Source: JBBRXZ01 sp038232415
GTDB lineage: Bacteria > Patescibacteriota > Saccharimonadia > Saccharimonadales > UBA4665
Assembly: GCA_038232415.1 (NCBI GenBank)
Contig: JBBSHY010000002.1
Coordinates: forward strand, 1 to 64,000
Direction of reading: 5' to 3'
DNA: 64,000 bases
A model generated the notes under the pieces. That model did no database searches. It had not been told where the DNA came from and worked only from the letters and a program-made list of their open reading frames with translations. Below are positions 48,659 to 57,361 of the stretch, piece by piece. The translations under genes and the position numbers were made by a program. Each line of letters begins with the position of its first letter. Positions within the stretch are counted from its first letter, which is position 1.

Positions 48659-49278
48659 CAGAAGAAGTGCGTAAGGCCGCTATATAAAGCCGTGCCAGCA
48701 GCAACTTCCAGTCCGATGCCGATACTGCCCAGAATTAAGCCAATTATGATGAATAAGCTGTCTTCCAGAATAAGCCCTAACGAGATAACTACTACGCCTA
48801 GAGCCGGAAGCGTATCAAGGCCGGAAAAAGGCGGGGCTACAAAAGCCGCGACCGTAAAGATTAACACGACAACGCCGATGGTGGACAAGACAGGCGTGTG
48901 AGCCAGCAGGCTGCCGAGCCTGCGCCGTGATAAACGTTCAAACCACTTAATAATGCCTATCAGACGTGCGCCGCCTTTGCCCTTGCCAAATTTGCCAATG
49001 TCAACTTTCAGCCAACGAGTCGGTAACCAAATAGTTTTACGGCCGACAATCAGCTCCAAGCAAACTAACATAGCAATTAGTTCAGTTACGTGAGTAATGC
49101 CGCCAGTCGGTATAGGCAAAGCCGGCAGAGCCAGCATCAGTAAAAAGATAATCGCGAAGGACTTTTCGGCAAATACGTGGATCAAGCCTGCTAAAGAAGT
49201 ATCTTTACCTGTCTTCAACCAATTTTCTAATACTTTGCTAAAGGGCGCAGATGATTTAGAGCTAAGATGTTTAGTCAT
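48658..49278 (-). CDS. ExoD-like membrane protein
   Basis: 206 residues from ATG 49278. An upstream frame to 49374 runs through the divergent promoter. LIHVFAEKSFAIIFLLMLAL, ALPIPTGGITHVTELIAMLV, LPTRWLK and later helices match the ExoD (exopolysaccharide synthesis) family. About five hydrophobic segments. Role in envelope or polysaccharide is by family only. Confidence 0.8.
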   Translation of the reverse strand: MTKHLSSKSSAPFSKVLENWLKTGKDTSLAGLIHVFAEKSFAIIFLLMLALPALPIPTGGITHVTELIAMLVCLELIVGRKTIWLPTRWLKVDIGKFGKGKGGARLIGIIKWFERLSRRRLGSLLAHTPVLSTIGVVVLIFTVAAFVAPPFSGLDTLPALGVVVISLGLILEDSLFIIIGLILGSIGIGLEVAAGTALYSGLTHFF

Positions 49279-49284
49279 GACGCC

Positions 49285-49301
49285 ATTATAGCTGTTATAG
49301 T
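49285..49301. promoter_or_regulatory. Back-to-back -10 boxes of a divergent leaderless pair
   Basis: TATAAT on the reverse strand (49285-49290) and TATAGT on the forward strand (49296-49301) are five bases apart. Start codons at 49278 (-) and 49310 (+) lie seven and eight bases from their boxes. Confidence 0.7.
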
Positions 49302-49309
49302 TGTAAACA

Positions 49310-49696
49310 ATGAAATTAGATCCTCCTGTAATAGTTAGTGGCATCGTGACCAAGTTTAAGGGTAATGGCCGCAAGTTGGGTTATCCGACAGCTAACCTAA
49401 TTACTAAAACCGAGCTGAAAGATGGGGTTTACTTTGGTTTCGCCGGCCTGGCAGATTGGTCAAACCACCCAGCTATCATTTTCATTGGCGTACCAACGAC
49501 TTTGGGTGATAACGAGCGCCGTGTAGAAGCTTACTTGTTGGATATCCCAGACAAAGATTATTACGGCCAGGAATTGAGCTTAAACATTCAATACTATCAT
49601 CGTCCCAACCAGACTTTTGAGAATGTTGATGAACTTCTAAAAGTCATGCATGACGATGAAGCCCGTGCGCGGCAATGGTTCGCCTCTTTAAACTAA
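49310..49696 (+). CDS. Stand-alone riboflavin kinase
   Basis: 128 residues, only the C-terminal kinase domain of RibF: GNGRKLGYPTANL, KDGVYFGFAGL, VEAYLLDIPDKDYYGQELSL and FENVDELLKVMHDDEARAR. The FAD synthetase half is not present. Converts riboflavin to FMN. Shares its upstream region with the divergent ExoD gene. Confidence 0.9.
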   Translation: MKLDPPVIVSGIVTKFKGNGRKLGYPTANLITKTELKDGVYFGFAGLADWSNHPAIIFIGVPTTLGDNERRVEAYLLDIPDKDYYGQELSLNIQYYHRPNQTFENVDELLKVMHDDEARARQWFASLN

Positions 49697-49726
49697 GAGC
49701 TTAAATAATTTAAGCCAGGCACAACG

Positions 49727-50425
49727 TTACCGAATCCATCCTATAGCGATGATAGCTATAAAAGGTGCAAAAAAGGGTAGTCCAACCAAGAACATAATTA
49801 GATAGAAGCCTAACTCACCTTCATCAAGGTGAAGTTTCTGCGTAATACGAGTTGCTAAATTCAGCGCGGCACCCAAATAATTAGTCTTTAGTACCACGTA
49901 ATTCATTATGTATTGCAGCTCTATAGCTATTACCAGGATTACGTTTTTTAACGCGGAGCTATTATCATAAAAATCTAGTGCTGCTATAAACAGCGTCATT
50001 ATTGAGAATAAAGTTGCAACGGCACGTATTGTTAACTGGGTTACAGAAACTTCTTTAACAGACGATGTATTTCTAGGTAAAAAATAAGAGGCTGATCCAA
50101 TTACGATAAGCCACAAGTGTATAGGCGGTATCACAACGCCGGGAGCAACTGATGGCTTAAAAATGGATAACATTTCGGCTATAACAATTAGAAACCAGCA
50201 GAACATCAAAACAGGCAATGCCAGTATTTTAAAGATCAGCCAACTCTTACTGTGAAAAATACGATTGGCGGCTTGGACCAACTGCCACGTAAACATAATT
50301 GCCAAGACAATGCTAAGCGTTACGAAAGCTTCGTAGCCATTACTGCCATATATAAAGGCCAGGAGAATATTGGCTACAGCTACTATAGTGACAAAATAAA
50401 TACTTTTTGACGTGTCAAGAAACAT
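49727..50425 (-). CDS. Hypothetical polytopic membrane protein
   Basis: 232 residues from ATG 50425 (MFLDTSKSIYFVTI). The frame opens further upstream but that part overlaps the ahcY end. About seven hydrophobic segments separated by short loops (LLAFIYGSNG, VLMFCWFLIVIAEM, YLFLVG-like last helix). No family recognised. Follows ahcY in the same direction. Confidence 0.6.
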   Translation of the reverse strand: MFLDTSKSIYFVTIVAVANILLAFIYGSNGYEAFVTLSIVLAIMFTWQLVQAANRIFHSKSWLIFKILALPVLMFCWFLIVIAEMLSIFKPSVAPGVVIPPIHLWLIVIGSASYFLPRNTSSVKEVSVTQLTIRAVATLFSIMTLFIAALDFYDNSSALKNVILVIAIELQYIMNYVVLKTNYLGAALNLATRITQKLHLDEGELGFYLIMFLVGLPFFAPFIAIIAIGWIR

Positions 50426-50447
50426 AGTTAGACTCTTCCTGTTAGTT

Positions 50448-51749
50448 CTAGTAGCGGTAGTGGTCGGCTTTGTATGGACCGTCAACCGGTAAATCCAGAT
50501 AGGCCGCCTGTCCTTGAGTCAGTTTAGTGAGATGCCCGTTAAGGGCAGTGACATGCACGGCGGCTACCTTTTCATCAAGTTCTTTAGGTAAACGGTAAAC
50601 ACCGATTTCGTAAGGTTTGGTGTAAAGCTCGATCTGACCCAATACCTGGTTAGAAAAAGAATTGGACATTACAAATGATGGGTGCCCTGTGGCATTACCC
50701 AGATTAACCAGCCGGCCTTCCGACAGCACAATTAGCCGCTGACCGCCCGGCATTATGTACAAGTCTACCAGCGGTTTAATAGTTTCTTTTTTGATACCTT
50801 TTAGCTTATTAAGCTGTTGGATCTGGATCTCGTGGTCAAAGTGGCCGATATTGCAGACGATGGCTGTGTCTTTCATAGCTTTCATATGTTTTAGGGTAAT
50901 AATGTCTTTACAGCCCGTGGCAGTTACAAAGATGTCGGCGACAGGAGCGGCTTCATCCATGGTAACGACTTCATAACCCTCCATTAAGGCTTGCAAGGCG
51001 CAAATAGGGTCTATCTCTGTAATCAGCACCCGGCAACCAAAAGCTCTCAAAGACTGAGCGCTGCCTTTACCGACGTCGCCGTAACCGGCCACCACGGCGA
51101 CTTTGCCGGCTACCATTACATCTGTGGCGCGTTTAATGCCATCCATCAGCGATTCACGGCAACCATACAGGTTATCGAACTTGGATTTGGTAACGCTGTC
51201 GTTGATATTGATCGCCGGGATTTTAAGCCTTCCTTCCTTTAAGTACTGGTGTAGTTGCATAACACCAGTGGTTGTCTCTTCGGAGACACCTTTGATTTCG
51301 CTTAGCAATTCCGGATGCTTGTCATGCACTAAACCGGTCAGGTCGCCGCCGTCATCCAGCAGCATATTAGGGCCTGTGCCATCAGGGAAAAGCAGAGTTT
51401 GCTCCACGCACCACCAATACTCTTTTTCGCTTTCACCTTTCCAGGCGAATACCGGCGTGCCGGCTTTGGCTATGGCCGCAGCAGCATGATCCTGTGTAGA
51501 AAATATATTACAAGAAGACCAGCGGACGTCGGCACCCAGATCTTGCAAGGTCTCAATCAGCACGGCAGTTTGGATGGTCATGTGGATTGAACCGGCGATA
51601 CGCGCTCCCGCTAAAGGTTTTGTTTTACCGTATTCCTGACGCAAAGCCATCAGTCCCGGCATTTCTTTCTCGGCCAGAGTTATCTCTGCCCTGCCAAAGT
51701 CGGCCAGCTTAATATCTTTAACTTTATAATCCTTATTATCTTTAGACAT
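50448..51749 (-). CDS. ahcY: Adenosylhomocysteinase
   Basis: 433 residues. ARIAGSIHMTIQTAVLIETL, NIFSTQDHAAAA, NVNDSVTKSKFDN-like segment (NINDSVTKSKFDNLYG), VAGYGDVGKGSAQSLRAFG and the C-terminal LTQGQAAYLDLPVDGPYKADHYRY. Splits SAH into homocysteine and adenosine; the kinase encoded upstream would remove adenosine. The pair forms an SAH disposal unit. Confidence 0.96.
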   Translation of the reverse strand: MSKDNKDYKVKDIKLADFGRAEITLAEKEMPGLMALRQEYGKTKPLAGARIAGSIHMTIQTAVLIETLQDLGADVRWSSCNIFSTQDHAAAAIAKAGTPVFAWKGESEKEYWWCVEQTLLFPDGTGPNMLLDDGGDLTGLVHDKHPELLSEIKGVSEETTTGVMQLHQYLKEGRLKIPAININDSVTKSKFDNLYGCRESLMDGIKRATDVMVAGKVAVVAGYGDVGKGSAQSLRAFGCRVLITEIDPICALQALMEGYEVVTMDEAAPVADIFVTATGCKDIITLKHMKAMKDTAIVCNIGHFDHEIQIQQLNKLKGIKKETIKPLVDLYIMPGGQRLIVLSEGRLVNLGNATGHPSFVMSNSFSNQVLGQIELYTKPYEIGVYRLPKELDEKVAAVHVTALNGHLTKLTQGQAAYLDLPVDGPYKADHYRY

Positions 51750-51751
51750 GT

Positions 51752-52708
51752 TTACAACTCTATTTCTTCATTAAAATTTTCTTGATAACGGCTTAGTATC
51801 TCCTGCCTGGATAACACGTGCTGCGTACCATGCTGCTCAATAATTAATGAGGCCATCGCCGCGCCCAATTGCCCGCAAATGAGCAAGTCCCATTGTCGCA
51901 AGTATCCATATAAAAAGCCAGCGCGGTAAGCGTCGCCCGCACCGGTTGGATCAATTACTTGCTTAGGTTTGGCAATACCCACATTTATTGGCGAGTCTAC
52001 TTTTTTACCCTCAATAATCGAGCCATCTTTGCCAAGAGTGGTGATGAGCAGCGACACCTGAGTTGGTAACTCGGTTTGAGAAATGCTAACTCTATCACAC
52101 AGCACGCTGCGTTCATAATCATTTAATAGAACAATCTCGGCTGCGGCCACGCCTGCTTGTAAATCAGTTGAATCGCTGGAAACCTGTTGCCCGGGGTCAT
52201 AGACCAATCTTAGTTTGTAAAGTTGACATTCTTTAACCTGACGGTTCATAGCAGCCGGGTCATGAGCCGAAATCATCACCACGGCGTTTTTACCTTGCCA
52301 CGGTTTAAAACTTAAAGACATGCTGTCAGCCATAGCTCCCGGATAAAAACCGCCGACCTGGCTGTCCTCGCTATCTGTAATAACGTTAAAAGAAGCGGTA
52401 GGCAACTGGCTGAAGTAAATGTACGATGTATCAACCCCAAGCTCAGCTAAACTACTGATATAATTTTGGGCATCTGCTCCGACTGAACCCAATAGAACCG
52501 GCTGCTCTCCCAGCAGCGCCAGGTTACTGGTAATGTTAGCACCTATGCCGCCCCTTGTATCTTCAAGCTTGTCAAGGAGTGTACTGAGCGAAAGAACATG
52601 AAGCTTATCAGGTTTGATCAAGTCTCTATATCGTCCCGAAAAGTTCATAATACGGTCGATAGCTATAGAACCACAGACAATAATTTTAGGAAGTTCAGGT
52701 TTAGGCAT
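51752..52708 (-). CDS. PfkB-family kinase, probable adenosine kinase
   Basis: 318 residues. CGSIAIDRIM, GGIGANITSNLALLG, VLLNDYERSV and the catalytic DPTGAGDAYRAGFLYG. Length and the GGIGAN motif fit nucleoside kinases. Since ahcY starts three bases after its stop, adenosine is the best guess for the substrate. Ribokinase-type specificity cannot be excluded. Confidence 0.85.
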   Translation of the reverse strand: MPKPELPKIIVCGSIAIDRIMNFSGRYRDLIKPDKLHVLSLSTLLDKLEDTRGGIGANITSNLALLGEQPVLLGSVGADAQNYISSLAELGVDTSYIYFSQLPTASFNVITDSEDSQVGGFYPGAMADSMSLSFKPWQGKNAVVMISAHDPAAMNRQVKECQLYKLRLVYDPGQQVSSDSTDLQAGVAAAEIVLLNDYERSVLCDRVSISQTELPTQVSLLITTLGKDGSIIEGKKVDSPINVGIAKPKQVIDPTGAGDAYRAGFLYGYLRQWDLLICGQLGAAMASLIIEQHGTQHVLSRQEILSRYQENFNEEIEL

Positions 52709-52754
52709 GCTGCTCCAGTATATTTGTCTAGTATGAACAGAGTCAAGACGACAT

Positions 52755-52869
52755 TTAAGGCAAGTGCTGGCCGCCTGTTACACCTAGGACTTCAGCAGTC
52801 ACAAAGCTAGATTCCTGAGAGGCGAAGAATACATAAGCCGGCGCTACCTCAGCCGGAATCAGCACCGGT
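52755..52869 (-). pseudogene. Short-chain dehydrogenase C-terminal relic
   Basis: The reverse strand reads PVLIPAEVAPAYVFFASQES, SFVTAEVLGVTGGQHLP and TAA. This is the C-terminal end of SDR-family enzymes (P-x-E-V-A, FLAS-x-x-SS-x-V-TG, x-GG). No upstream coding sequence remains. It fills most of the 370-base gap 52709-53078, whose remainder holds a terminator and a promoter. Confidence 0.75.
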
Positions 52870-52946
52870 TACTAAAGCTTTCCTTCTGTAAAATTTTTCA
52901 TTTTTTGATGTCAGAGTTCTTAAAAGGCTTGCCCGTGTGATCTACC

Positions 52947-52979
52947 AAAAAGAGTAACTACCTAAAGTAGAGTCTTTTT
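52947..52979 (+). terminator. Bidirectional terminator
   Basis: AAAAAGA...CTAC-CTAAA-GTAG-AGTCTTTTT forms a hairpin with A-run and T-run on the two sides. Confidence 0.65.
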
Positions 52980-53042
52980 CGGTTTTAGAATCTACTTGCG
53001 TACACTACTTTTTACATTAAAGCCAGTATCTATTAATACAAG

Positions 53043-53071
53043 TTGACTTAGTTACACTTTAGTTGTATCAT
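53043..53071 (+). promoter_or_regulatory. Promoter for a leaderless membrane-protein gene
   Basis: TTGACT (53043-53048), 17 bases, TATCAT (53066-53071), seven bases, ATG 53079. Confidence 0.8.
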
Positions 53072-53078
53072 TTTAGAT

Positions 53079-53738
53079 ATGAATGATTCCGTGGAGCCAG
53101 GACAGACGACTATCTTTGATCAAACTGCTCCCGTAAAGCCTATGCAACCGCAGGGCGAAGATCCGGCCCTTCCAGATAGATCGGCTAAACCAATTTTATA
53201 TTCCCGGTTAGACTCATCGCCGTGGACACGACCTTTGGATCGTATCCGTCGGCCGGCGCCAAGCCAAGATGATGGCTCGGACTTGAGCGACTTGATTAAA
53301 GACCTCAATTTTGGCCTAGATGACATAACGGCTGATGAGGATAAGCAGGAGCAAGCTCAAGCTACTAAGCCAGTGCCGGATGAGCCACCCATGGCTTCAG
53401 TGGCAGAGGTCCCCTCACCTATAAAAGTACAAAAATTAACTCGCTCCCAGCCAGTTGCTATGGCGGAAGCTACAACGAACGTACCTAAAAGCCGTCGCTT
53501 GTCTATCTTTAATATCTTTTTACTCATGGTGGTCGTGGGTGCCAGCATGGGAGCGGGGTACATGTTATCAAGCTATCCACCTCCGACCCATTCCGCTGCT
53601 CCGTCGGTGGTTAATTATCAAACGGAGGCTGAATGGCAAAAAGCCCAAGCCCAATGGGAGTGTACGCTGAGGCAGTATCAGGCTAAGCAACAGCCAGCCA
53701 GTAATAATAAATCGAAGGAGATAACATGCGCAAATTAA
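53079..53738 (+). CDS. Single-pass membrane protein with long cytoplasmic part
   Basis: 219 residues. About 145 polar, Pro/Asp-rich residues, a basic KSRRLS stop before the membrane helix (IFNIFLLMVVVGASMGAGYML), and a short outside part with WQKAQAQWECTLRQYQAKQQ. No family recognised. Overlaps the LPXTG gene by 13 bases; both share a W/Q-rich coiled coil (EWQKAQ..., DWQANLKRW), so they may interact. Confidence 0.6.
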   Translation: MNDSVEPGQTTIFDQTAPVKPMQPQGEDPALPDRSAKPILYSRLDSSPWTRPLDRIRRPAPSQDDGSDLSDLIKDLNFGLDDITADEDKQEQAQATKPVPDEPPMASVAEVPSPIKVQKLTRSQPVAMAEATTNVPKSRRLSIFNIFLLMVVVGASMGAGYMLSSYPPPTHSAAPSVVNYQTEAEWQKAQAQWECTLRQYQAKQQPASNNKSKEITCAN

Positions 53739-54073
53739 CAATATTCATTACGACCGGTCTAATTGTTCTTGGCTTTGCCGTGGCAGTGGACTCGTACCAT
53801 ACTCGGGCAGTGGCAACGCCAACGACAACCCTACAGGACCGTCAGAAGCAATTATCTGATTGGCAAGCTAATCTCAAACGGTGGGAGGCCCAAACCCCGA
53901 AAGACACTAAATCCAAGGCTGCAACCACTCAGACCGATAGTCAAGGGCAAGGTGCGGACGTACTGCCGAATACCGGCCCTGGCCAAACTATCAGCTTGTT
54001 CGTGGGTACCACGATACTTGGCGGGCTAAGCCACTTCCTAATCAGCCGCCGCAGCCGTCACCAACGCATTTAA
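53726..54073 (+). CDS. Small LPXTG-type cell-wall-anchored protein
   Basis: 115 residues. Signal peptide (about 1-21, KLTIFITTGLIVLGFAVAV), a coiled-coil middle (LQDRQKQLSDWQANLKRWEA), then LPNTG (80-84), a hydrophobic helix SLFVGTTILGGLSHFLI and a basic end SRRSRHQRI. This is the full sortase substrate pattern. No sortase gene lies within the window. Confidence 0.75.
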   Translation: MRKLTIFITTGLIVLGFAVAVDSYHTRAVATPTTTLQDRQKQLSDWQANLKRWEAQTPKDTKSKAATTQTDSQGQGADVLPNTGPGQTISLFVGTTILGGLSHFLISRRSRHQRI

Positions 54074-54171
54074 GAGATAAGGATCATGACAGTAAGCATA
54101 ACAATTATATAATACAACTTTATTTACATTCAGAATATATTGTGATAAGGTAGAATTATAAAGGAGTTATC

Positions 54172-54510
54172 ATGATTCAATATAAGATCGATACCAAGCC
54201 AGTTAACGCGGCCAATACCCACATCAAAGATATGTCCGGTGTGCTAAAAGAAATCGCCACAACCTATAAATTGCTATTGGAAGCTACTGAGGAACAGAAG
54301 GCGGCTCTCAGTTCGCCCAGTATTGACGCATTCCGCCGCGAACTCCAACAGTTACTGGGTCAGGGCGTCAGTATGGCTCAAGTTATATCAGATTATTCAG
54401 AAAAATTAGTGGTTGTCAGCGAACAAGCCAGTAAGCATCTGACTGCTTTTGAAGAGCATTTTAGTACCGCTTTGCAAAAACATACGCAAAACAATAATCG
54501 CTTAAAGTAA
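54172..54510 (+). CDS. Hypothetical small helical protein
   Basis: 112 residues, predicted all-helical, with no membrane segment: VNAANTHIKDMSGVLKEIAT, DAFRRELQQLLGQG, YSEKLVVVSEQASKHLTAFE. The size and two-helix look recall WXG100 proteins, but the W-x-G turn is absent. A strong AAGGAG ribosome site lies before the ATG, in contrast with the many leaderless genes here. Confidence 0.55.
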   Translation: MIQYKIDTKPVNAANTHIKDMSGVLKEIATTYKLLLEATEEQKAALSSPSIDAFRRELQQLLGQGVSMAQVISDYSEKLVVVSEQASKHLTAFEEHFSTALQKHTQNNNRLK

Positions 54511-54551
54511 ACAATTTAGAAGTACGTCAACTGCGCGATATCGATAGCTGG

Positions 54552-54935
54552 TTATTTTGAAGTTTTTCGCCGCCGGTTTTTAGCAAGTATCTTCTCTTTA
54601 TCTTTCTCGAGGTCTTTTTCGCTCTCATTTTCGGCATCCAGTAGCTCTTCGCGGTAAACGCCAAGTTTTTCCATGATGGTATCCAATTTGATATTCAGAG
54701 CAAGAGTGTCGCGGTTTTGGGTGTTTTGGATAATAAATACCATCAAAAAAGTAACAATGGTAGTACCGGTATTAATAACTAACTGCCAGGTGTCGGAAAA
54801 ATTAAGTAAAGGTCCCGTGCACGCCCAAATAACTAGTATTAACAGGGTTATAATGAAGACCCAGGCTTTACCCAGTACGGTTGAGGTGTTAGAGGTAAAT
54901 CTCGAAAAAACATCTGGTCTCTTATCTCGTTTCAT
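54552..54935 (-). CDS. Low-affinity iron permease-like membrane protein
   Basis: 127 residues. Two membrane helices and the family hallmark SDTWQLVINTGTTIVTFLMV followed by FIIQNTQNRD and KLDTIMEKLG. PF04120-type; iron transport in bacteria is not proven for the family. The C-terminus is a Lys/Glu-rich coil. Convergent with the helical protein gene. Confidence 0.85.
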   Translation of the reverse strand: MKRDKRPDVFSRFTSNTSTVLGKAWVFIITLLILVIWACTGPLLNFSDTWQLVINTGTTIVTFLMVFIIQNTQNRDTLALNIKLDTIMEKLGVYREELLDAENESEKDLEKDKEKILAKNRRRKTSK

Positions 54936-55058
54936 ATATCACTCCTTGGCTTATAGTTACTTTTAAATAATTATTCACTTTTAAAAATTTATTACAACCA
55001 TAAGCATTACCGGTTATATAAAATTGTCTAAGATTACAAAAACGTATAGTAGCTACTG

Positions 55059-56483
55059 CTAGAACCGATTCCATAAGTGTTGGTTGGTAATTTCGTGGTG
55101 GTAGATTATCTCAGCTTCTTTGATAGCGTTACCGAGCTCCGAGGGACTGCGGTTGCTTGCTGTCACTTTGTAAGACAGATATTTTTGCTTGCTGGATTCA
55201 CCAAGAATGCGGCCGATATAATCGCTGCCTTTGAAAATACGGATGGCATCGTTGATAGTACCTGGCAGGAAGCGCAGGCGGGGTCGTTTATTGTTGTCGG
55301 CTGCCGGTGCCGTGTCTTCAAGGCCGGTCTTTAAAATAGCCAGCAATGCCAGGTACGGATTAGTGTCCGGCGCAACCGAACGGATTTCGACGCGCGCTGT
55401 ACGTTCATTAGCAAATGGAATGCGGATCATGGAGCCCCGGTCGTTGGCTGAAACTTTGATCTGGTTGGGAGCTTCAAAGTTCGGATCCAGCCGGCGATAG
55501 GCATTAACGCTCGAGTTGAACAGCAAACAGAGTTCCGGAGCGCGGTTGAGAATTCTGTCTACGAAGTCCCAGCCTATTTTGGACAAGCCGTCTTTGCCCT
55601 GACGGTCATAAAAGAGGTTTTTACCATTTTTACCTAAGGAAAAGTTGGTATGCATGCCGTTGCCATTGATGCCCTGAATGGGTTTGGGCAAAAACGTGGC
55701 CGTCATACCCATCTTCATAGCAATCTGCTGACATAGGAGTTTGTAAAGCTGGACTTGGTCGCAGGCCCGCACAACGTCTGTGTACGAGAAATTAATCTCG
55801 AACTGCGAGGGTGCCACTTCGGGATGATCTTTTTCGCTCTTGAATCCCATAGCGCGCAACGCTTCGGCAGTAGTATCTATGAAGCGACGCAGGCTATCAA
55901 GTGGTAGCGTGTGAAAATAGCCGCCGGTTGATACGAGCTTAAAGCCGACATTGCTGTCGTAATTCTGCTCCGCGTCCACATCTTTTAACAGGAATCCTTC
56001 AATCTCGGGCGCCATATAGGCTGTAAGGTCATCTTTGGCTTTCATGGCCTGGGTATATTTTTGCAACTGGGCCCTGAAGTCTGACGCGAAAGGCGACATA
56101 TCGCGGTTGCAGACATTGGCAAAAAGAATGACTTTGCCGGGGCCGGAAATATCTGACGGTAAAAACGTCATACTCGTCCAGTCGATCTGCAAACGTAAGT
56201 CTGACTCATGGAGCTCGCTCAGCCCTTTTATGGATGAGCCGTCAAAAGACAAATTATCAAGTGAGCTTAAGAAAAATTTCTTGTCGTAGTCGAGCATATG
56301 CAGCCGGCCTTCTATATCGGAGAAGCAAACGGTAACTGCTTTGATGCGCTTCTCGCCCGTTAGGTATTTACAATGCTCCTTTTCGGCCAGCTTTGGATCA
56401 GTCAATTGGCGGGCTTTTAAGTTCATCTCCTCAAGTATGTCGTAGGGAAGCTCTAAAAAGTTTTTAAGAGAGGTGTTGTCCAT
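55059..56483 (-). CDS. glnA: Glutamine synthetase
   Basis: 474 residues. FDGSSIKGL (residues about 79-87), metal Glu in MAPEIEGFLL, EVAPSQFEINF, NGNGMHTNFSLGKNGKNLFY, NSSVNAYRRLDP and RVEIRSVAPDTNPYL. The adenylylation-type tyrosine loop is not apparent near the end. GGAGC precedes the ATG by about ten bases. Makes glutamine from glutamate and ammonium; GMP synthase is one consumer in the window. Confidence 0.93.
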   Translation of the reverse strand: MDNTSLKNFLELPYDILEEMNLKARQLTDPKLAEKEHCKYLTGEKRIKAVTVCFSDIEGRLHMLDYDKKFFLSSLDNLSFDGSSIKGLSELHESDLRLQIDWTSMTFLPSDISGPGKVILFANVCNRDMSPFASDFRAQLQKYTQAMKAKDDLTAYMAPEIEGFLLKDVDAEQNYDSNVGFKLVSTGGYFHTLPLDSLRRFIDTTAEALRAMGFKSEKDHPEVAPSQFEINFSYTDVVRACDQVQLYKLLCQQIAMKMGMTATFLPKPIQGINGNGMHTNFSLGKNGKNLFYDRQGKDGLSKIGWDFVDRILNRAPELCLLFNSSVNAYRRLDPNFEAPNQIKVSANDRGSMIRIPFANERTARVEIRSVAPDTNPYLALLAILKTGLEDTAPAADNNKRPRLRFLPGTINDAIRIFKGSDYIGRILGESSKQKYLSYKVTASNRSPSELGNAIKEAEIIYHHEITNQHLWNRF

Positions 56484-56663
56484 ATAATAGGTGCTCCTTA
56501 ATTATCTTATTGCTTTCGCTTCAAATGGTGCGGTTTCCAGCTTATCGACGTCGTCCGTGAATATAATAATCCCATTACGCTATCATAGTAAAACAACAAT
56601 ATAAGAAGTGCAACAAATATATTAAGTGTTAAGATAATTAGACTTATTATTAAAAAATTACAT

Positions 56664-57233
56664 CTAAAGTTTGGATACGTAAGGATTGTTAGTTATGTAA
56701 AATCGCCAGGGCACATCTTTTGCTTGGCTAATACCGACGCGGGTTGTTTGTATAATCCGCTCAGCAGGCAGTTTTCTTTGCTTAATAAGCTGTAGAGGCT
56801 GGCGATGAAGGTCGTGTCCATTTAATGCTCGATCTATAACCAAAGCTTGGCACAGTTTAGCTGGACCATTTGTCAGTTCTAGGCCGTTACGTCGATTGCG
56901 TTGAAGTGTCATATAGTCTTCGCCTTCAAGCGGCTCTACAGCCCTAATTAATACTGCTGCTCCATGTCTAGCCGGTCCTACTACAACGTTGCAGCAGTAG
57001 TGCATGCCGTAGGTAAAGTACACATATAAATAACCGGCCTTACCAAACATTACTTTCGTTCGCTGAGTCTGCCCATTATAGCTGTGACTGGCGACATCTG
57101 TCTGATCATAGGCCTCAGTTTCAACTATACGGGCGCGAAGAGTCCTGCCTTCAACCGTACGCTCTAATATGCAGCCTAAAAGCGTAGGTGCTACATCGCT
57201 TGCTGAGCCGTTCAGGAAAGTTAGTGAGTTCAT
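56664..57233 (-). CDS. DNA-3-methyladenine glycosylase (AAG/MPG family)
   Basis: 189 residues. LLGCILERTVEGRTLRARIV, ETEAYDQTDVASHSYNGQTQ with the catalytic Glu, YVYFTYGMHYCCNVVVGP, LTNGPAKLCQAL. This is the single-domain family of human AAG and B. subtilis YxlJ. Removes alkylated purines from DNA. No partner repair genes nearby. Confidence 0.94.
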   Translation of the reverse strand: MNSLTFLNGSASDVAPTLLGCILERTVEGRTLRARIVETEAYDQTDVASHSYNGQTQRTKVMFGKAGYLYVYFTYGMHYCCNVVVGPARHGAAVLIRAVEPLEGEDYMTLQRNRRNGLELTNGPAKLCQALVIDRALNGHDLHRQPLQLIKQRKLPAERIIQTTRVGISQAKDVPWRFYITNNPYVSKL

Positions 57234-57361
57234 ATATAGCCAACGGTACCTCCTTGTATAACATCTTAACAGAGACGGCAGTATTGACTGGTTTGACCCA
57301 AGGCACGAGAGAGGCTTATAATTTAGGTAAGTTACAGGCGCAATTCTGTTAGGAGTATGGC

